From the NCBI GenBank assembly GCA_900320045.1, contig ONQT01000007.1, positions 1-62,169 of the forward strand: a stretch of 62,169 bases of DNA, read 5' to 3'. Below, one piece after another: positions 47,301-56,339 of this stretch (the stretch's first letter is position 1; each line of letters begins with the position of its first letter). The translations under genes were made by a program, and so were the position numbers. A model generated the notes under the pieces. The model was not told the DNA's origin, searched no databases, and saw only the letters and a list, made by a program, of their open reading frames with translations. This DNA comes from an uncultured Prevotellaceae bacterium. Lineage in GTDB: Bacteria; Bacteroidota; Bacteroidia; Bacteroidales; Bacteroidaceae.

Positions 47301-48247
47301 CATTTATCGTTACGTACTATAACCAACCTGTACCCATGCTGTGCGAATGTATCAACAGCATCTTAGTTTTGTCACTTCGCGACTTTGAGCGTGAAATAAT
47401 TGTCATTGACGACGGATCTGATATCAGTCCCATGAACGGACTGATGCAATATGGTGATGATATCATCTATATACGTCAGAAAAGACAAGGAGATAGCATA
47501 GCCCGCAATACCGGTCTGAATATGGCTAAAGGACAATTCGTCCAAATCATTAACAGTGAAGATTTTTTGATACAGGCTCCTTACGAACGCTGTTTGGATA
47601 TTATACGATATAAGTCAGATACGGATGCCGTGTTTTTTAATTATACCCAAAATGGAAAATCTCATGCCAGTACAGCGACTCCCAATAGATATAGTGGTAC
47701 AGATTATATGCGAAACCGCAATCTGCAAGGAGGCGTCTGCTGCTATCTGTTCAGAAATGCCGTCCGCGGACAATTAGTATTTTCGCCAAGTATCAGCTAT
47801 GGTGAGGAGGACGAATTTATTTCTCTGCTGCTTTTAAGGACAGAAGTCATCTACGAAGTGGAGGATAAGGCTTACTATTATCGCCAACGTCCGACAACAT
47901 CTTTTCAGGAAAACGACACGGACAGTAAACAGAAGCAACTGGATGATGCCCTTCATGTTATCAAGAGTTTGAACTTCAAAGCCGATCGGTTGCCCAATAA
48001 CGACCGTTTAGCAATGCAACGGAGAGTTGCTCAACTGACGATGGACTATATCCTGAACATCATGACGTTAACCCCGTCGCGACAAGAGCTGGAAAAGCGT
48101 ATCCAAGAATTGTATGCAGCAGGATTGTTTCCCCTACCCGACAAAGACTATTCAAAGAAATACCTGTTATTCCGAAAGATGTCCAGCACGGCCATAGGAC
48201 GTTCCATATTAATGCACACACTTCCGATTTTTCACAAATTATCATGA
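47249..48247 (+). CDS. Glycosyltransferase family 2 (GT-A), second
   Basis: The 332-residue GT-A enzyme has PLVTFIVTYYNQPVPMLCECINSIL, VIDDGSDI and GDSIARNTGLNMAKGQFVQIINSEDF; the last replaces the usual DXD by NSED, so metal binding may differ from the previous enzyme. It begins 52 bp inside the upstream gene and ends with a 4-bp overlap on the next, so the four glycosyltransferases form one transcription unit. Confidence 0.87.
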   Translation: MQNQHNNPSIQTSKPLVTFIVTYYNQPVPMLCECINSILVLSLRDFEREIIVIDDGSDISPMNGLMQYGDDIIYIRQKRQGDSIARNTGLNMAKGQFVQIINSEDFLIQAPYERCLDIIRYKSDTDAVFFNYTQNGKSHASTATPNRYSGTDYMRNRNLQGGVCCYLFRNAVRGQLVFSPSISYGEEDEFISLLLLRTEVIYEVEDKAYYYRQRPTTSFQENDTDSKQKQLDDALHVIKSLNFKADRLPNNDRLAMQRRVAQLTMDYILNIMTLTPSRQELEKRIQELYAAGLFPLPDKDYSKKYLLFRKMSSTAIGRSILMHTLPIFHKLS

Positions 48248-49356
48248 AGATTCTACTCATAGGCGAATATAGCAACGTGCACAACACGTTGGCCGAAGGG
48301 CTCAGGTTCCTCGGACACGAAGTGACGGTTATATCCAATGGTGACTTTTGGAAAAACTATCCTCGCGACATTGATGTCAGTCGGATTCCCGGGAAAATGG
48401 GCGGTATCAGATTGATGTGTAAGCTCTGGTCACTTCTACCGAAGATGAGAAGTTACGATGTAGTTCAACTTATCAATCCGATGTTCTTTGAGTTGAAGGC
48501 CGAACGGTTATTCTTTTTCTATCGCTACCTTCGACAGCATAATAAAAAGGTTATCCTGGGGGCTTTTGGAATGGACTATTATTGGGTGAGTGTCTGCTCT
48601 CAAAAGATGCCGCTTCGCTACAGTGACTTTAACTTCGGCCATCAGCTGCGAACTGATCCAGACGCTATCAAGGAACAAGACGACTGGATGGGCACCGCCA
48701 AAGAAAGGCTGAATCGGATGATTGCCGAAGACTGTAACCAAATCGTCACCGGACTTTATGAATATCAGGTTTGCTACCAGCCCATATTTCCTGATAAGAC
48801 ACACTTCATACCCTTCCCCATTAAAGTACCAGAGCGACCACTTCCTGCAAACGACAAACAATCTGCATCAAAACCTGTCAAGCTATTCATTGGCATTAGC
48901 AAGAATCGATCAGCCTACAAGGGAACCGATATCATGTTGCGGGCTGCGGAAGCTCTTTACGAGAAATATCCCCAACATGTTCAACTGCTAAAGGTGGAAG
49001 GCATTCCCTTTGCCCAATATCAGCACATGATGGACGACAGCGACGTCATTCTGGATCAGCTCTATAGTTACACTCCCGCCATGAATGCCTTGCTGGCAAT
49101 GTCGAAAGGTATCGTGGTGGTTGGCGGCGGAGAGCCGGAGAATTACGAGATTATCCACGAAGAAGAGCTAAGGCCCATCATCAATGTACAGCCCAACTAC
49201 GAGAGTGTATATCATGAACTGGAACAGCTCATCCTGCATCCGGAGCGCATTCCAGAGCTAAAAAGGCAAAGCTTAGAATATATTAAACGCCACCATGACT
49301 ACATCAAGGTGGCGCGAGAGTACGAACAAATGTATCTGGATTCCCTATCCCAATAA
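48244..49356 (+). CDS. Glycosyltransferase, GT-B fold (GT4-like)
   Basis: The 370-residue protein has an N-terminal Rossmann half (MKILLIGEYSNVHNTLAEGLRFLGHEVTV) and a C-terminal half with ISKNRSAYKGTDIMLRAAEAL and the donor-site region SYTPAMNALLAMSKGIVVVGGGEPENYE. This is a GT4-like arrangement without the classical EX7E, so family assignment is approximate. It is the last gene of the cluster; a 13-bp gap separates it from the convergent TPR gene. Confidence 0.82.
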   Translation: MKILLIGEYSNVHNTLAEGLRFLGHEVTVISNGDFWKNYPRDIDVSRIPGKMGGIRLMCKLWSLLPKMRSYDVVQLINPMFFELKAERLFFFYRYLRQHNKKVILGAFGMDYYWVSVCSQKMPLRYSDFNFGHQLRTDPDAIKEQDDWMGTAKERLNRMIAEDCNQIVTGLYEYQVCYQPIFPDKTHFIPFPIKVPERPLPANDKQSASKPVKLFIGISKNRSAYKGTDIMLRAAEALYEKYPQHVQLLKVEGIPFAQYQHMMDDSDVILDQLYSYTPAMNALLAMSKGIVVVGGGEPENYEIIHEEELRPIINVQPNYESVYHELEQLILHPERIPELKRQSLEYIKRHHDYIKVAREYEQMYLDSLSQ

Positions 49357-49369
49357 ATTTTCTTGTTCC

Positions 49370-50572
49370 TTACCGCATCAACCGGTCTATCTCCTCGAAC
49401 TGCTTACCCATATTCAGGTTGAGGTAGATACGATAGAGTGCGGGAGCCCAGCGTTTCTTGTCGTCGGGCAGCAGGGTGCGGTATTTCTCCATATAAGGTC
49501 GTGCAGCAGCATACAACTTCCGCAGTTCCGCACGATGCTTCCGCGGCTCACCTTTCTGCTCCAGTTCCAATGCCTGGTTCAGATAACAGGTGGCAATATT
49601 AAAGTGAGCCTCCGACAACGAGTCGTTCAACGCTATCATTTCCTTACTAATGGAGACGCACTCGTCGTAACGCTCCAGATTAAGCAGCGCTATAGACTTG
49701 GCCAAAAGAAACAGCGGCTCCTTACTGTTTACCTGCAATCCGTAGTCGGCTATCATCAAAAGCGAGTCGTTTTCGTTCTGTGCCTTATAATAGTCAGCTA
49801 ATCGCGGAAAGAAATATTGATATTCAGGATAGCTGCGCAGACCTTCGCGAAGTGTTTCGAGATAGGCAGCCTCACGTTTCTGCTGCTGATAGGCCTCACA
49901 TTGATATTGCAGCACATACTGGGCACGCGGCTTGTACGCCATGGCGATTTGTGCATAGCGCAAAGTCAGGTCAGGGTCTTGCAGCCTATAGCCACAATAG
50001 GTTGCCCAATAGGCAGCTCGCGGCAGCACAGAATCGGTAGTGGCGTACTTATAAGACGTAAACAACGGCTGCTGGGCGGCATCCAGATAATGCGCAAAAA
50101 AGTCATAGCCTTGCGCAAAGTTGTTTTTCTTCACATAATAAGTTCCGCCATAATACAGGTTAGGACGCAGCTGATGAAGCGTCTCTGCGTTTGATTTCCG
50201 ATAGTTCAGCTTTACACGTCCCTTCTTGTCCGGTTTCATGTCCAGCGTGTCGAGCGTCAAGGCAATGTCAAACAACCGACGGGTCATGTTGAAGAAAGCG
50301 GCCGTGTCGTACTTTTCTTTCAGGTAGAGTTTCTCGTTAGCCTGTTCGTATTGTTCCTCCACAATATCAAACCACAGGGCATAGATCTTCTGATTGGTAC
50401 GATTCACGGAATCTTTCAACAGATTAGTCATCAGCTTCTCTGCCTTGTCCAGGTTCTTGCCGCTTTTCAGCATCACACTCGCCTCGTCCAGCTGTTTTTT
50501 CTGAGCAGAGGACGGTACAGCCAGCAGCCATGTTCCAATGATTGTGAGAATAATGATTCTTGTCGTAGTCAT
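49370..50572 (-). CDS. Exported TPR-repeat protein
   Basis: A protein of about 400 residues. From MTTTRIIILTIIGTWLLAVPSSAQ it has a signal peptide cut after SSA and then alpha-helical repeats of the tetratricopeptide type (for example KEMIALNDSLSEAHFNIATCYLNQA). It is probably periplasmic and mediates protein contacts; no enzymatic motif is visible. The longer open frame starts at 50596 but would read into a hairpin between the genes, so I chose 50572. It lies downstream of the PpiD-like foldase gene on the same strand. Confidence 0.8.
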   Translation of the reverse strand: MTTTRIIILTIIGTWLLAVPSSAQKKQLDEASVMLKSGKNLDKAEKLMTNLLKDSVNRTNQKIYALWFDIVEEQYEQANEKLYLKEKYDTAAFFNMTRRLFDIALTLDTLDMKPDKKGRVKLNYRKSNAETLHQLRPNLYYGGTYYVKKNNFAQGYDFFAHYLDAAQQPLFTSYKYATTDSVLPRAAYWATYCGYRLQDPDLTLRYAQIAMAYKPRAQYVLQYQCEAYQQQKREAAYLETLREGLRSYPEYQYFFPRLADYYKAQNENDSLLMIADYGLQVNSKEPLFLLAKSIALLNLERYDECVSISKEMIALNDSLSEAHFNIATCYLNQALELEQKGEPRKHRAELRKLYAAARPYMEKYRTLLPDDKKRWAPALYRIYLNLNMGKQFEEIDRLMR

Positions 50573-50590
50573 TGTCTTTGTAATGGAAAA

Positions 50591-50619
50591 CGCCACACTG
50601 CCATCATGGCAGCGTGGCG
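50591..50619. terminator. Hairpin between PpiD-like and TPR genes
   Basis: Arms CGCCAC-A-CTGCCA and TGGCAG-C-GTGGCG (12 bp plus one mismatch) flank TCA. It sits between the stop of the upstream gene (50645) and the start of the next on the minus strand. No strong T-run follows, so it may be an RNA-stabilising or attenuating hairpin rather than a full terminator. Confidence 0.45.
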
Positions 50620-50644
50620 AATCATATTGAATGAATGGTTATTC

Positions 50645-52798
50645 TTAGAAGAAGAGGTAACGTTTGTCAACGACGTTAGCATTCAGGTAAAGCTCGTTCA
50701 TGGCCATACGACCAACCATCTGCTGAGCCTGCTGCTGCATCTGCTGAGCCTGCTGCTTAGCATCGAACTTCACACCCTCGCGCTGCTTCTTGGAAAGCAC
50801 CTGGAAGAGGTAGGCGCCACCGTTACCCTTGATGACAGAAGGACTTACCTGTCCCTGCTTGACGGCAGCCACAGCACCGCTCAGGACGGGCTCGCTAGCA
50901 CCGGCAGCCTGTACGAAGACAGGAGCGGCGAAAGTAATCTGGCGAACGCTATCCACGATAGCACCCTTCTGCTTGGCAGTAGCCATATCCTTCACGCCAG
51001 CCAGCTTCTCGGCAGCCTTGTCGAACTTCTTGTCGTTGATAACCTGCTGCTTCAGTTCCTCCTTGACGCTCTCCAGGTCACGATAGCCCTGGGGATGAAT
51101 CTTGGTCAGGGCAACGACCAGCAGATGGTCATTGTTTCCACACTCATAGAGCGGAGAGACATCGCCATCCTTGGCATCGAAGATCCACTTCATAGCCTCA
51201 CGGGTAGAGCGCAGTCCTGCTACGTTATGCTCGCTGCTTGACAAGTCGGAACGCTCCTGAATATTGAAGCCGAACTTCTGGGCATTCTTCTCCAAATCTG
51301 CCAGCGTCTTGTTCTCGCTGACATACTGGCTGAACTTGTTGTAAGCTGCTGAATAGGTAGACTTTGAGAAGTCGATTGTGTGCTTAACGACTGCCACATC
51401 ATACTTGGTAACCATTGCCTTGCGGTTGGTCACCTGCAGAATGATGCTCACCTGTGACAATGACAGGTTCTTGGTCTCGCCAGCACCCAGGGTGTTCAGC
51501 GTATTGATATACTCCTTGGTATCAGGATCGATGGTCTGCATTCGCTCATACATCGAAGACGTCATCCATTGCTTGTCGCCGGTCTGACCATACTTCTTGG
51601 CCAAAGCCTCAAAGTCTGCACCAGCCTGCAGAGCAGCATAGATGCTGTCGGCACGCTTGTGGGCATCGTCCAAAGAGGTGCCGCCGACGCTAATCTGGCG
51701 ATACTCTACTGAGTCAGGAAGCTGAACCTTGTTGATGAGCTTCACAACGTTGAGCGTATTGTCGTAAGCCGTCTCAAAAGGAGCGGTTACCTGACCAACC
51801 TGCATCGAGTCAATCTTGGCTGCGATGTCATTGGGGAATGCGCTACGCTGAGCAGCGATGCCTGCGTATGAAATCAGCGACTGAGCCTTGCGCACAGCCT
51901 CTGCCGGAGCAACACCGCTCTCCAACTGCTGCTGAGCTTCCTTCATGCTCTTCATCAGAGCATCGCGGTCAGCCTTGGAAGCAACGACCTGGAAGTCAAC
52001 ATATTTAATGTCACGAGTCTCGAAATACTGACGGAACTGCTCCTTCTTCTCCTCGTACTTGGCCTTCAGGTCTGCATCGTCTACCTTAACCTCGTCGTCC
52101 TTGATAGAAGAATAAGGAATGGTAGCCAACAGCACGTCGCTCTCCTCGTTCTGCCCCTCGAAAGCCATCTTGGCAGAAACGGGGTTAGACAGCATGCATT
52201 GAGCCAGCAGCGCGTTATACTTATTCTGCAAGAGCTGCTGACGGAGCACTTTCTCCATGAACTTCCAGACCTTGTAGATGGTTGCGTACTGCTCAGCCAT
52301 CTGGGCGTTGCCACCCTGCTGCTGCATCTTCTTGTACTCATCCAGGAACTTCGTCAGCTGATTAGCGTCGAAGCGACGAGTCTCCTGATTGACGAACAGA
52401 TAGGGAGGCTGGAGCAGGAAGGGGTGCTGACCATCCTTCAGGATGTTCTGCATCTCCTCATCGGTCACGGTCAGGCCCAGCTTCTCAGCTTCCTTCTCAA
52501 CGATGGTATTGCTGACGAAGAGCTGCCAGACCTGATCTTTCTGCTGATTGAGTTCCTCTTCCGAGAAGTTGTCACGGTTCTGTGCAACCTTCATGTACTC
52601 CTGGAACTCATCGGTCAGCGTCTGAAACTCCTGAACCGAAATTTTCTTACCTAACACTTCGCCGACTTGCTGACGACGCTCGTTGCCAGTAGCCTCGCAC
52701 GAGCGGAACATTTCCTCGGCAATGAATGCAAACAGGGCCAGACCAATCACCGTAGCGAGTACTGGTCCCCAGCTTCTAATTTTTCCAATTGCTGCCAT
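50645..52798 (-). CDS. PpiD/SurA-type periplasmic folding chaperone, peptidyl-prolyl isomerase
   Basis: The 717-residue protein is anchored by one N-terminal helix (VLATVIGLALFAFIAEEMF, about 13-31) with the bulk in the periplasm. Residues about 45-230 form a SurA-N-like chaperone domain (LGKKISVQEFQTLTDEF). A parvulin-type rotamase domain lies in the middle (ADSIYAALQAGADFEALAKKYGQTGDKQWM), with a second related region toward the C-terminus. It helps outer-membrane proteins fold after export. A minus-strand -7 element (52855-52848) lies 50 bp upstream. The name ppiD fits by topology. Confidence 0.88.
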   Translation of the reverse strand: MAAIGKIRSWGPVLATVIGLALFAFIAEEMFRSCEATGNERRQQVGEVLGKKISVQEFQTLTDEFQEYMKVAQNRDNFSEEELNQQKDQVWQLFVSNTIVEKEAEKLGLTVTDEEMQNILKDGQHPFLLQPPYLFVNQETRRFDANQLTKFLDEYKKMQQQGGNAQMAEQYATIYKVWKFMEKVLRQQLLQNKYNALLAQCMLSNPVSAKMAFEGQNEESDVLLATIPYSSIKDDEVKVDDADLKAKYEEKKEQFRQYFETRDIKYVDFQVVASKADRDALMKSMKEAQQQLESGVAPAEAVRKAQSLISYAGIAAQRSAFPNDIAAKIDSMQVGQVTAPFETAYDNTLNVVKLINKVQLPDSVEYRQISVGGTSLDDAHKRADSIYAALQAGADFEALAKKYGQTGDKQWMTSSMYERMQTIDPDTKEYINTLNTLGAGETKNLSLSQVSIILQVTNRKAMVTKYDVAVVKHTIDFSKSTYSAAYNKFSQYVSENKTLADLEKNAQKFGFNIQERSDLSSSEHNVAGLRSTREAMKWIFDAKDGDVSPLYECGNNDHLLVVALTKIHPQGYRDLESVKEELKQQVINDKKFDKAAEKLAGVKDMATAKQKGAIVDSVRQITFAAPVFVQAAGASEPVLSGAVAAVKQGQVSPSVIKGNGGAYLFQVLSKKQREGVKFDAKQQAQQMQQQAQQMVGRMAMNELYLNANVVDKRYLFF

Positions 52799-52847
52799 TT
52801 TGCTTGATTTATTTTTATTTTGTTTTTTATTTTTTCAATTCAGCCTG

Positions 52848-52855
52848 CAAAATTA
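52848..52855 (-). promoter_or_regulatory. -7 element before the PpiD-like gene
   Basis: TAATTTTG on the minus strand, 50 bp before the start. No good -33 box. Confidence 0.4.
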
Positions 52856-52899
52856 CTAAATTTCGCCGAAACATCGGCATCTTTTCTCGAAAAAATGCC

Positions 52900-54195
52900 C
52901 TATTCCGTCACTTTTAGCTTGACAAGCTCTATTTTTGTCATCGTATTTTTGATAATTTTGAACTCAAAGGGTCCTATAACGACCACTTCGTTCAGCTTAG
53001 GGAAGCTCTGATATTCGTGCAGAATCAACCCACCGATAGTCATATATTCGTCACTCTCGGGCAAGTCCAGGTCAAACATTTCGTTCACCTTCTCTATTTC
53101 CAGTCGGGCAGACAGCATATAGCTGCCGTCGTCCAACTTCCGAGCCACATATTTCTGGCTGTCGTGTTCGTCTTCAATATCTCCGAATATTTCCTCTACG
53201 ATATCCTCCAGCGACACCAAGCCACTCGTGCCGCCAAACTCATCGACGACAACACCTAACGACTTCTTCTGCTGCAGGAAGATATGCATCAGCTTGCGCG
53301 CCGCCATCGTTTCCGGAACGTAAGGCATAGTCTGCAACAGCTTGTTGACATCAATCTTTTCCAAGGCAGACTTGTCGTTCGCCAGCTCTGCGGCCAAGCG
53401 GAACATCTCCGAGGAGTGAATATAGCCGATGATATGGTCGATGTCCTCCCGATAGACCACGATTTTGGAGTGTCCGCTCTCCACGAACTTCGATTTCAGC
53501 TCTTCGACCGTAAACTCCTCAATATCAATCGCATCTATCTCCGTTCGAGGTACCATGCAGTCGCGCACCTTGGTGTCGGAGAAGTCCAGAGCGTTGTGGA
53601 ATATCTTCACCTCCTCGTCCATGTCGTCTTCGTCGGTAGCGCTGTCAATACTCGACTGCACGAGGTAGTCCAGATCCACCTTGGTAAACTCCTTGTCCTC
53701 GCTCTGTTTGGGCACTTTCACGCCAATGATGCGCAACAGTCCGCGTGACAACAATGTGGCAAAGCGCGAAATGGGATAAAGAATCACGTAGCAGATATAG
53801 GCAGGAACGGCAAATACCGTCAGCATCGTATTGGGATTTGACTTAAAGATGGTCTTGGGCAGAAATTCTCCCGTAAACAACACGACCACGGTCGACAGCA
53901 GCGTGTCTGCCGTTACCCGCGCGCCGTCGGCCAACGAAGCAAAGAGCGTGGCGTCGAAAATACGGGCAAAGAGAATACCATAGACGACCAGCGCGATGTT
54001 ATTGCCCACCAGCATCGTTGAGACAAAGTTGTTAGGATGGCGGTAGAACACCTCTATGGCTCGCTGAGCTAATCCGTTCTTCTCGCGATCCATCTCCAGC
54101 CGCAAGCGGTTACTCGACACGAAAGCAATCTCCATGCCGGAGAAGAATGCCGAGAAAACCATGGTGATGATAAGTCCTATGATAAGATTAGTCAT
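52900..54195 (-). CDS. CNNM/CorC-HlyC family membrane protein with CBS domains
   Basis: The 431-residue protein has an N-terminal DUF21/CNNM membrane domain of about four helices (MTNLIIGLIITMVFSAFFSGMEIAFVSSN, STMLVGNNIALVVYGILF). A pair of CBS domains follows (VRDCMVPRTEIDAIDIE, YVPETMAARKLMHIFLQQKKSLGVVVDEFGGTSGLVSLEDIVEEIFGDI), then a CorC/HlyC C-terminal domain. Relatives handle magnesium or other divalent cations; the old label hemolysin is misleading. It overlaps lptC by 4 bp, so the two are cotranscribed. Confidence 0.9.
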   Translation of the reverse strand: MTNLIIGLIITMVFSAFFSGMEIAFVSSNRLRLEMDREKNGLAQRAIEVFYRHPNNFVSTMLVGNNIALVVYGILFARIFDATLFASLADGARVTADTLLSTVVVLFTGEFLPKTIFKSNPNTMLTVFAVPAYICYVILYPISRFATLLSRGLLRIIGVKVPKQSEDKEFTKVDLDYLVQSSIDSATDEDDMDEEVKIFHNALDFSDTKVRDCMVPRTEIDAIDIEEFTVEELKSKFVESGHSKIVVYREDIDHIIGYIHSSEMFRLAAELANDKSALEKIDVNKLLQTMPYVPETMAARKLMHIFLQQKKSLGVVVDEFGGTSGLVSLEDIVEEIFGDIEDEHDSQKYVARKLDDGSYMLSARLEIEKVNEMFDLDLPESDEYMTIGGLILHEYQSFPKLNEVVVIGPFEFKIIKNTMTKIELVKLKVTE

Positions 54196-54905
54196 TGCTG
54201 ATAGTTATTTTTTTGTGTCGCTGCTCTGCGTGTGGCAGCAGGACGGACAGGCTGTTCCGGCTGTGTGGTGGCCGCTGGCTGACTGCCGCTTGACGCTTGA
54301 CCGCTCGTCGAGGGTTGCTGTCCGCCATTGGATGACTGACTGTTGTCCGTATTCTCCATATCATCGGTCTGGAAGGAACCGACAGAATTGCTTACCTCGT
54401 AGTGCATCATCTGCTCGTCGCTCCGGAAGTAAGTACCCTCCAGCGTCCTGTCGGGCGTTACCAGTCGCGAGAACTGGTGAGAATAGAACTCATGGCGGAC
54501 ACCGTCCCAGAAAAGCTCTTCGCTATTGAAAATGAGACCGTTGACATTTCTAATGGACACGCGTCCCCTCAGTTCCCACAGCTTCTGCTGGTCGTAGTAC
54601 CACGCAGAGTCTGCCTGAATATAGCCTTCGATATGAAAGGTCTTGTCATATTGCTCCATGAAAATACCCTTCTCGAAAATCCATCGCGAAGGCACCCTGA
54701 CGGTGTTGACCTCCCATCGCTCGGTGACGATGCGGTATTTGATGACACCGGAGTCGGATATCAGGGTATTGACGCCATAGCTTACCATCAGCGATGCCGA
54801 GTCTTGGTCACGAACGGCAGGTGCCGTGTGCGACTTCTGCTCCGAGCATGCCGCCAAGCCGGCAATCATGGCAACAACAAGTATGACAGTTAGTCGACTT
54901 TCCAT
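54192..54905 (-). CDS. lptC: LPS export protein LptC
   Basis: LptC links the inner-membrane LptBFG transporter to LptA in the lipopolysaccharide bridge. From MESRLTVILVV it has 237 residues. The N-terminus carries a lipobox-like AGLAAC, so it may be a lipoprotein, unlike the simple anchored E. coli protein. The core is the LptC beta-jellyroll (YRIVTERWEVN, FHIEGYIQADSAWYYDQQKLWELRGRVSIRNVNGL, EELFWDG). The last 50 or so residues are Ser/Gln/Pro-rich and probably disordered. It overlaps the outer-membrane protein gene upstream and the CNNM gene downstream. Confidence 0.85.
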   Translation of the reverse strand: MESRLTVILVVAMIAGLAACSEQKSHTAPAVRDQDSASLMVSYGVNTLISDSGVIKYRIVTERWEVNTVRVPSRWIFEKGIFMEQYDKTFHIEGYIQADSAWYYDQQKLWELRGRVSIRNVNGLIFNSEELFWDGVRHEFYSHQFSRLVTPDRTLEGTYFRSDEQMMHYEVSNSVGSFQTDDMENTDNSQSSNGGQQPSTSGQASSGSQPAATTQPEQPVRPAATRRAATQKNNYQQ

Positions 54906-56149
54906 TTGGCAAACCAACGTTCGTTAAACGTCAGCCCGATATTGATGCGGAATGTATTCTCAGTAACGAAGCCTGTCGCTTTGGAGCGTACCCACTGGCC
55001 GCTGATGTGCACCATGGAACGCGAGACGGGTAAGCCGAAGCCTGCGCTCAGAGTCAGTTCATTCGGACCGTCGCTTCCCTTTATTTTATAATAAGGTGTA
55101 GTGTAAGACGCTCCGATGCGATAATGCACCTGGTTCAGATACTTGCGGCTCAACGGATTGGGAATCCAGTCGGCTCCTACGGCCACCTTGTGGCGGTCGC
55201 AATAGTAGTTGTTCGTCATGTTATAGCCGCGACTGTCGTATACGGGATAGTCTATCGAGCCCCACTTCTGCAGCGAATAGTCGAATCCGGCCGTCAGGCT
55301 GTTTTTGTGCAACAGCGTTGCTCCGATGCCGAAGGCCCACGGCAGACTGAAGGCATTCTCCAGCTCCGTCGGCTTGGTGGCACTTGTAGTACTCGTCTGC
55401 GGATTCGTCGTCACCGTCACCACATCGGCATTGGCGTTCAACTTATGACCGACGCTGGTTGTCAAACCGACCGTCAGCAGGTTGTTGGCATTCAAGCTGT
55501 GCTGCCATTGGAAACCGAAGTCCAGCTTATAGCTGCGGATATTCGTTGAATACGAACGTGTCAGGATATTCATCGTCGCGTCGCTGTTTGTCACCAGCAC
55601 GCCCTTGTCGTAGTTGCCCCAGAAATAAGACAGGTTAAAACCGACCGAAAAGCCTTTGGTAAATTCCCATCCCATGCCCAAGAACACCTGTCTGCAACCG
55701 CCGTCGCCGGTATAGCCTTCGGTTGTCGAAGTCGTCTTGTCCACGCTCTCATAGTCGTAGCCGATATGCGAGAAAGGCACGATACCCACGGCGACGCCCA
55801 CATGTCTCAGCAGGCGGAACGAAGCCACGGCATAGTCGAAATTGCCCGTCTTGGCATTCACACTTTTGTTACCTTCCTTGAAATTGGTGATTTTACCGGA
55901 AAGTCCCAGGTCAAACAACATCGTCAGCGAGTCCACGGCAGAATACGACGCAGGGTTCTGCATATTGATTTGGTGTCCGTTGCGCAAACCGATGCCGACA
56001 CCTGCCATTCCACGACTGAAGCCCAACGACTGATCAGCCAACACGCCCAAGCCATATTGACTGTAGGGCGACAGGGTACTGCTTTCCTGAGCCATTGTCT
56101 GGGCTGCTATCATGCCTGCCAGAAGGCATCCAAATATACGTTTATTCAT
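54890..56149 (-). CDS. Outer-membrane beta-barrel protein (FadL/OmpP1-like)
   Basis: The 419-residue protein has a signal peptide ending near residue 20 (TMA-QES) and starts with LSPYSQYGLGVLADQSLGFSRGMAGVGIGLRNGHQINMQNPASYSAVDSLTMLFD, an N-terminus seen in FadL-like transporters. Repeated amphipathic strands follow, to a last strand NTFRINIGLTF. It probably makes a barrel in the outer membrane; cargo is unknown. The gene leads an operon with lptC and the CNNM protein. A copy of the dispersed AT motif (55082-55098) encodes TPYYKI. Confidence 0.82.
   Translation of the reverse strand: MNKRIFGCLLAGMIAAQTMAQESSTLSPYSQYGLGVLADQSLGFSRGMAGVGIGLRNGHQINMQNPASYSAVDSLTMLFDLGLSGKITNFKEGNKSVNAKTGNFDYAVASFRLLRHVGVAVGIVPFSHIGYDYESVDKTTSTTEGYTGDGGCRQVFLGMGWEFTKGFSVGFNLSYFWGNYDKGVLVTNSDATMNILTRSYSTNIRSYKLDFGFQWQHSLNANNLLTVGLTTSVGHKLNANADVVTVTTNPQTSTTSATKPTELENAFSLPWAFGIGATLLHKNSLTAGFDYSLQKWGSIDYPVYDSRGYNMTNNYYCDRHKVAVGADWIPNPLSRKYLNQVHYRIGASYTTPYYKIKGSDGPNELTLSAGFGLPVSRSMVHISGQWVRSKATGFVTENTFRINIGLTFNERWFAKWKVD
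55082..55098 (-). repeat. Copy of dispersed AT-rich motif (coding, sense)
   Basis: The minus strand reads CACCTTATTATAAAATA, identical to 33323-33339. It encodes Pro-Tyr-Tyr-Lys-Ile in an unrelated protein, with the same codons. Confidence 0.5.
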
Positions 56150-56182
56150 CTATTTCTTTAAATTCAATTCGATTTCGGGATG

Positions 56183-56213
56183 CAAAGGTACGAATAAGTG
56201 ACAACAATACAAA
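56183..56213 (-). promoter_or_regulatory. Promoter of the outer-membrane protein-lptC operon
   Basis: On the minus strand TTTG (56213-56210), a 19-bp spacer and TACCTTTG (56190-56183), 34 bp before the gene start. Confidence 0.7.
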
Positions 56214-56327
56214 ATAAAAAAACTTTTTTTTAGTTTTATTGTCGAGCGTGAGTACTTTCGCGGTTATCGTTCTGCAAATTTATTGAAAAAAAATGAAAGA
56301 AAAGCACGATAAGTGGAAAATATAGGT

Positions 56328-56335
56328 TAATTTTG
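56328..56335 (+). promoter_or_regulatory. -7 element before the Lnb-type gene
   Basis: TAATTTTG ends 5 bp before the GTG start at 56340, so transcription would begin at or just after that codon. No -33 TTTG is present at the usual distance. Confidence 0.45.
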
Positions 56336-56339
56336 CATC

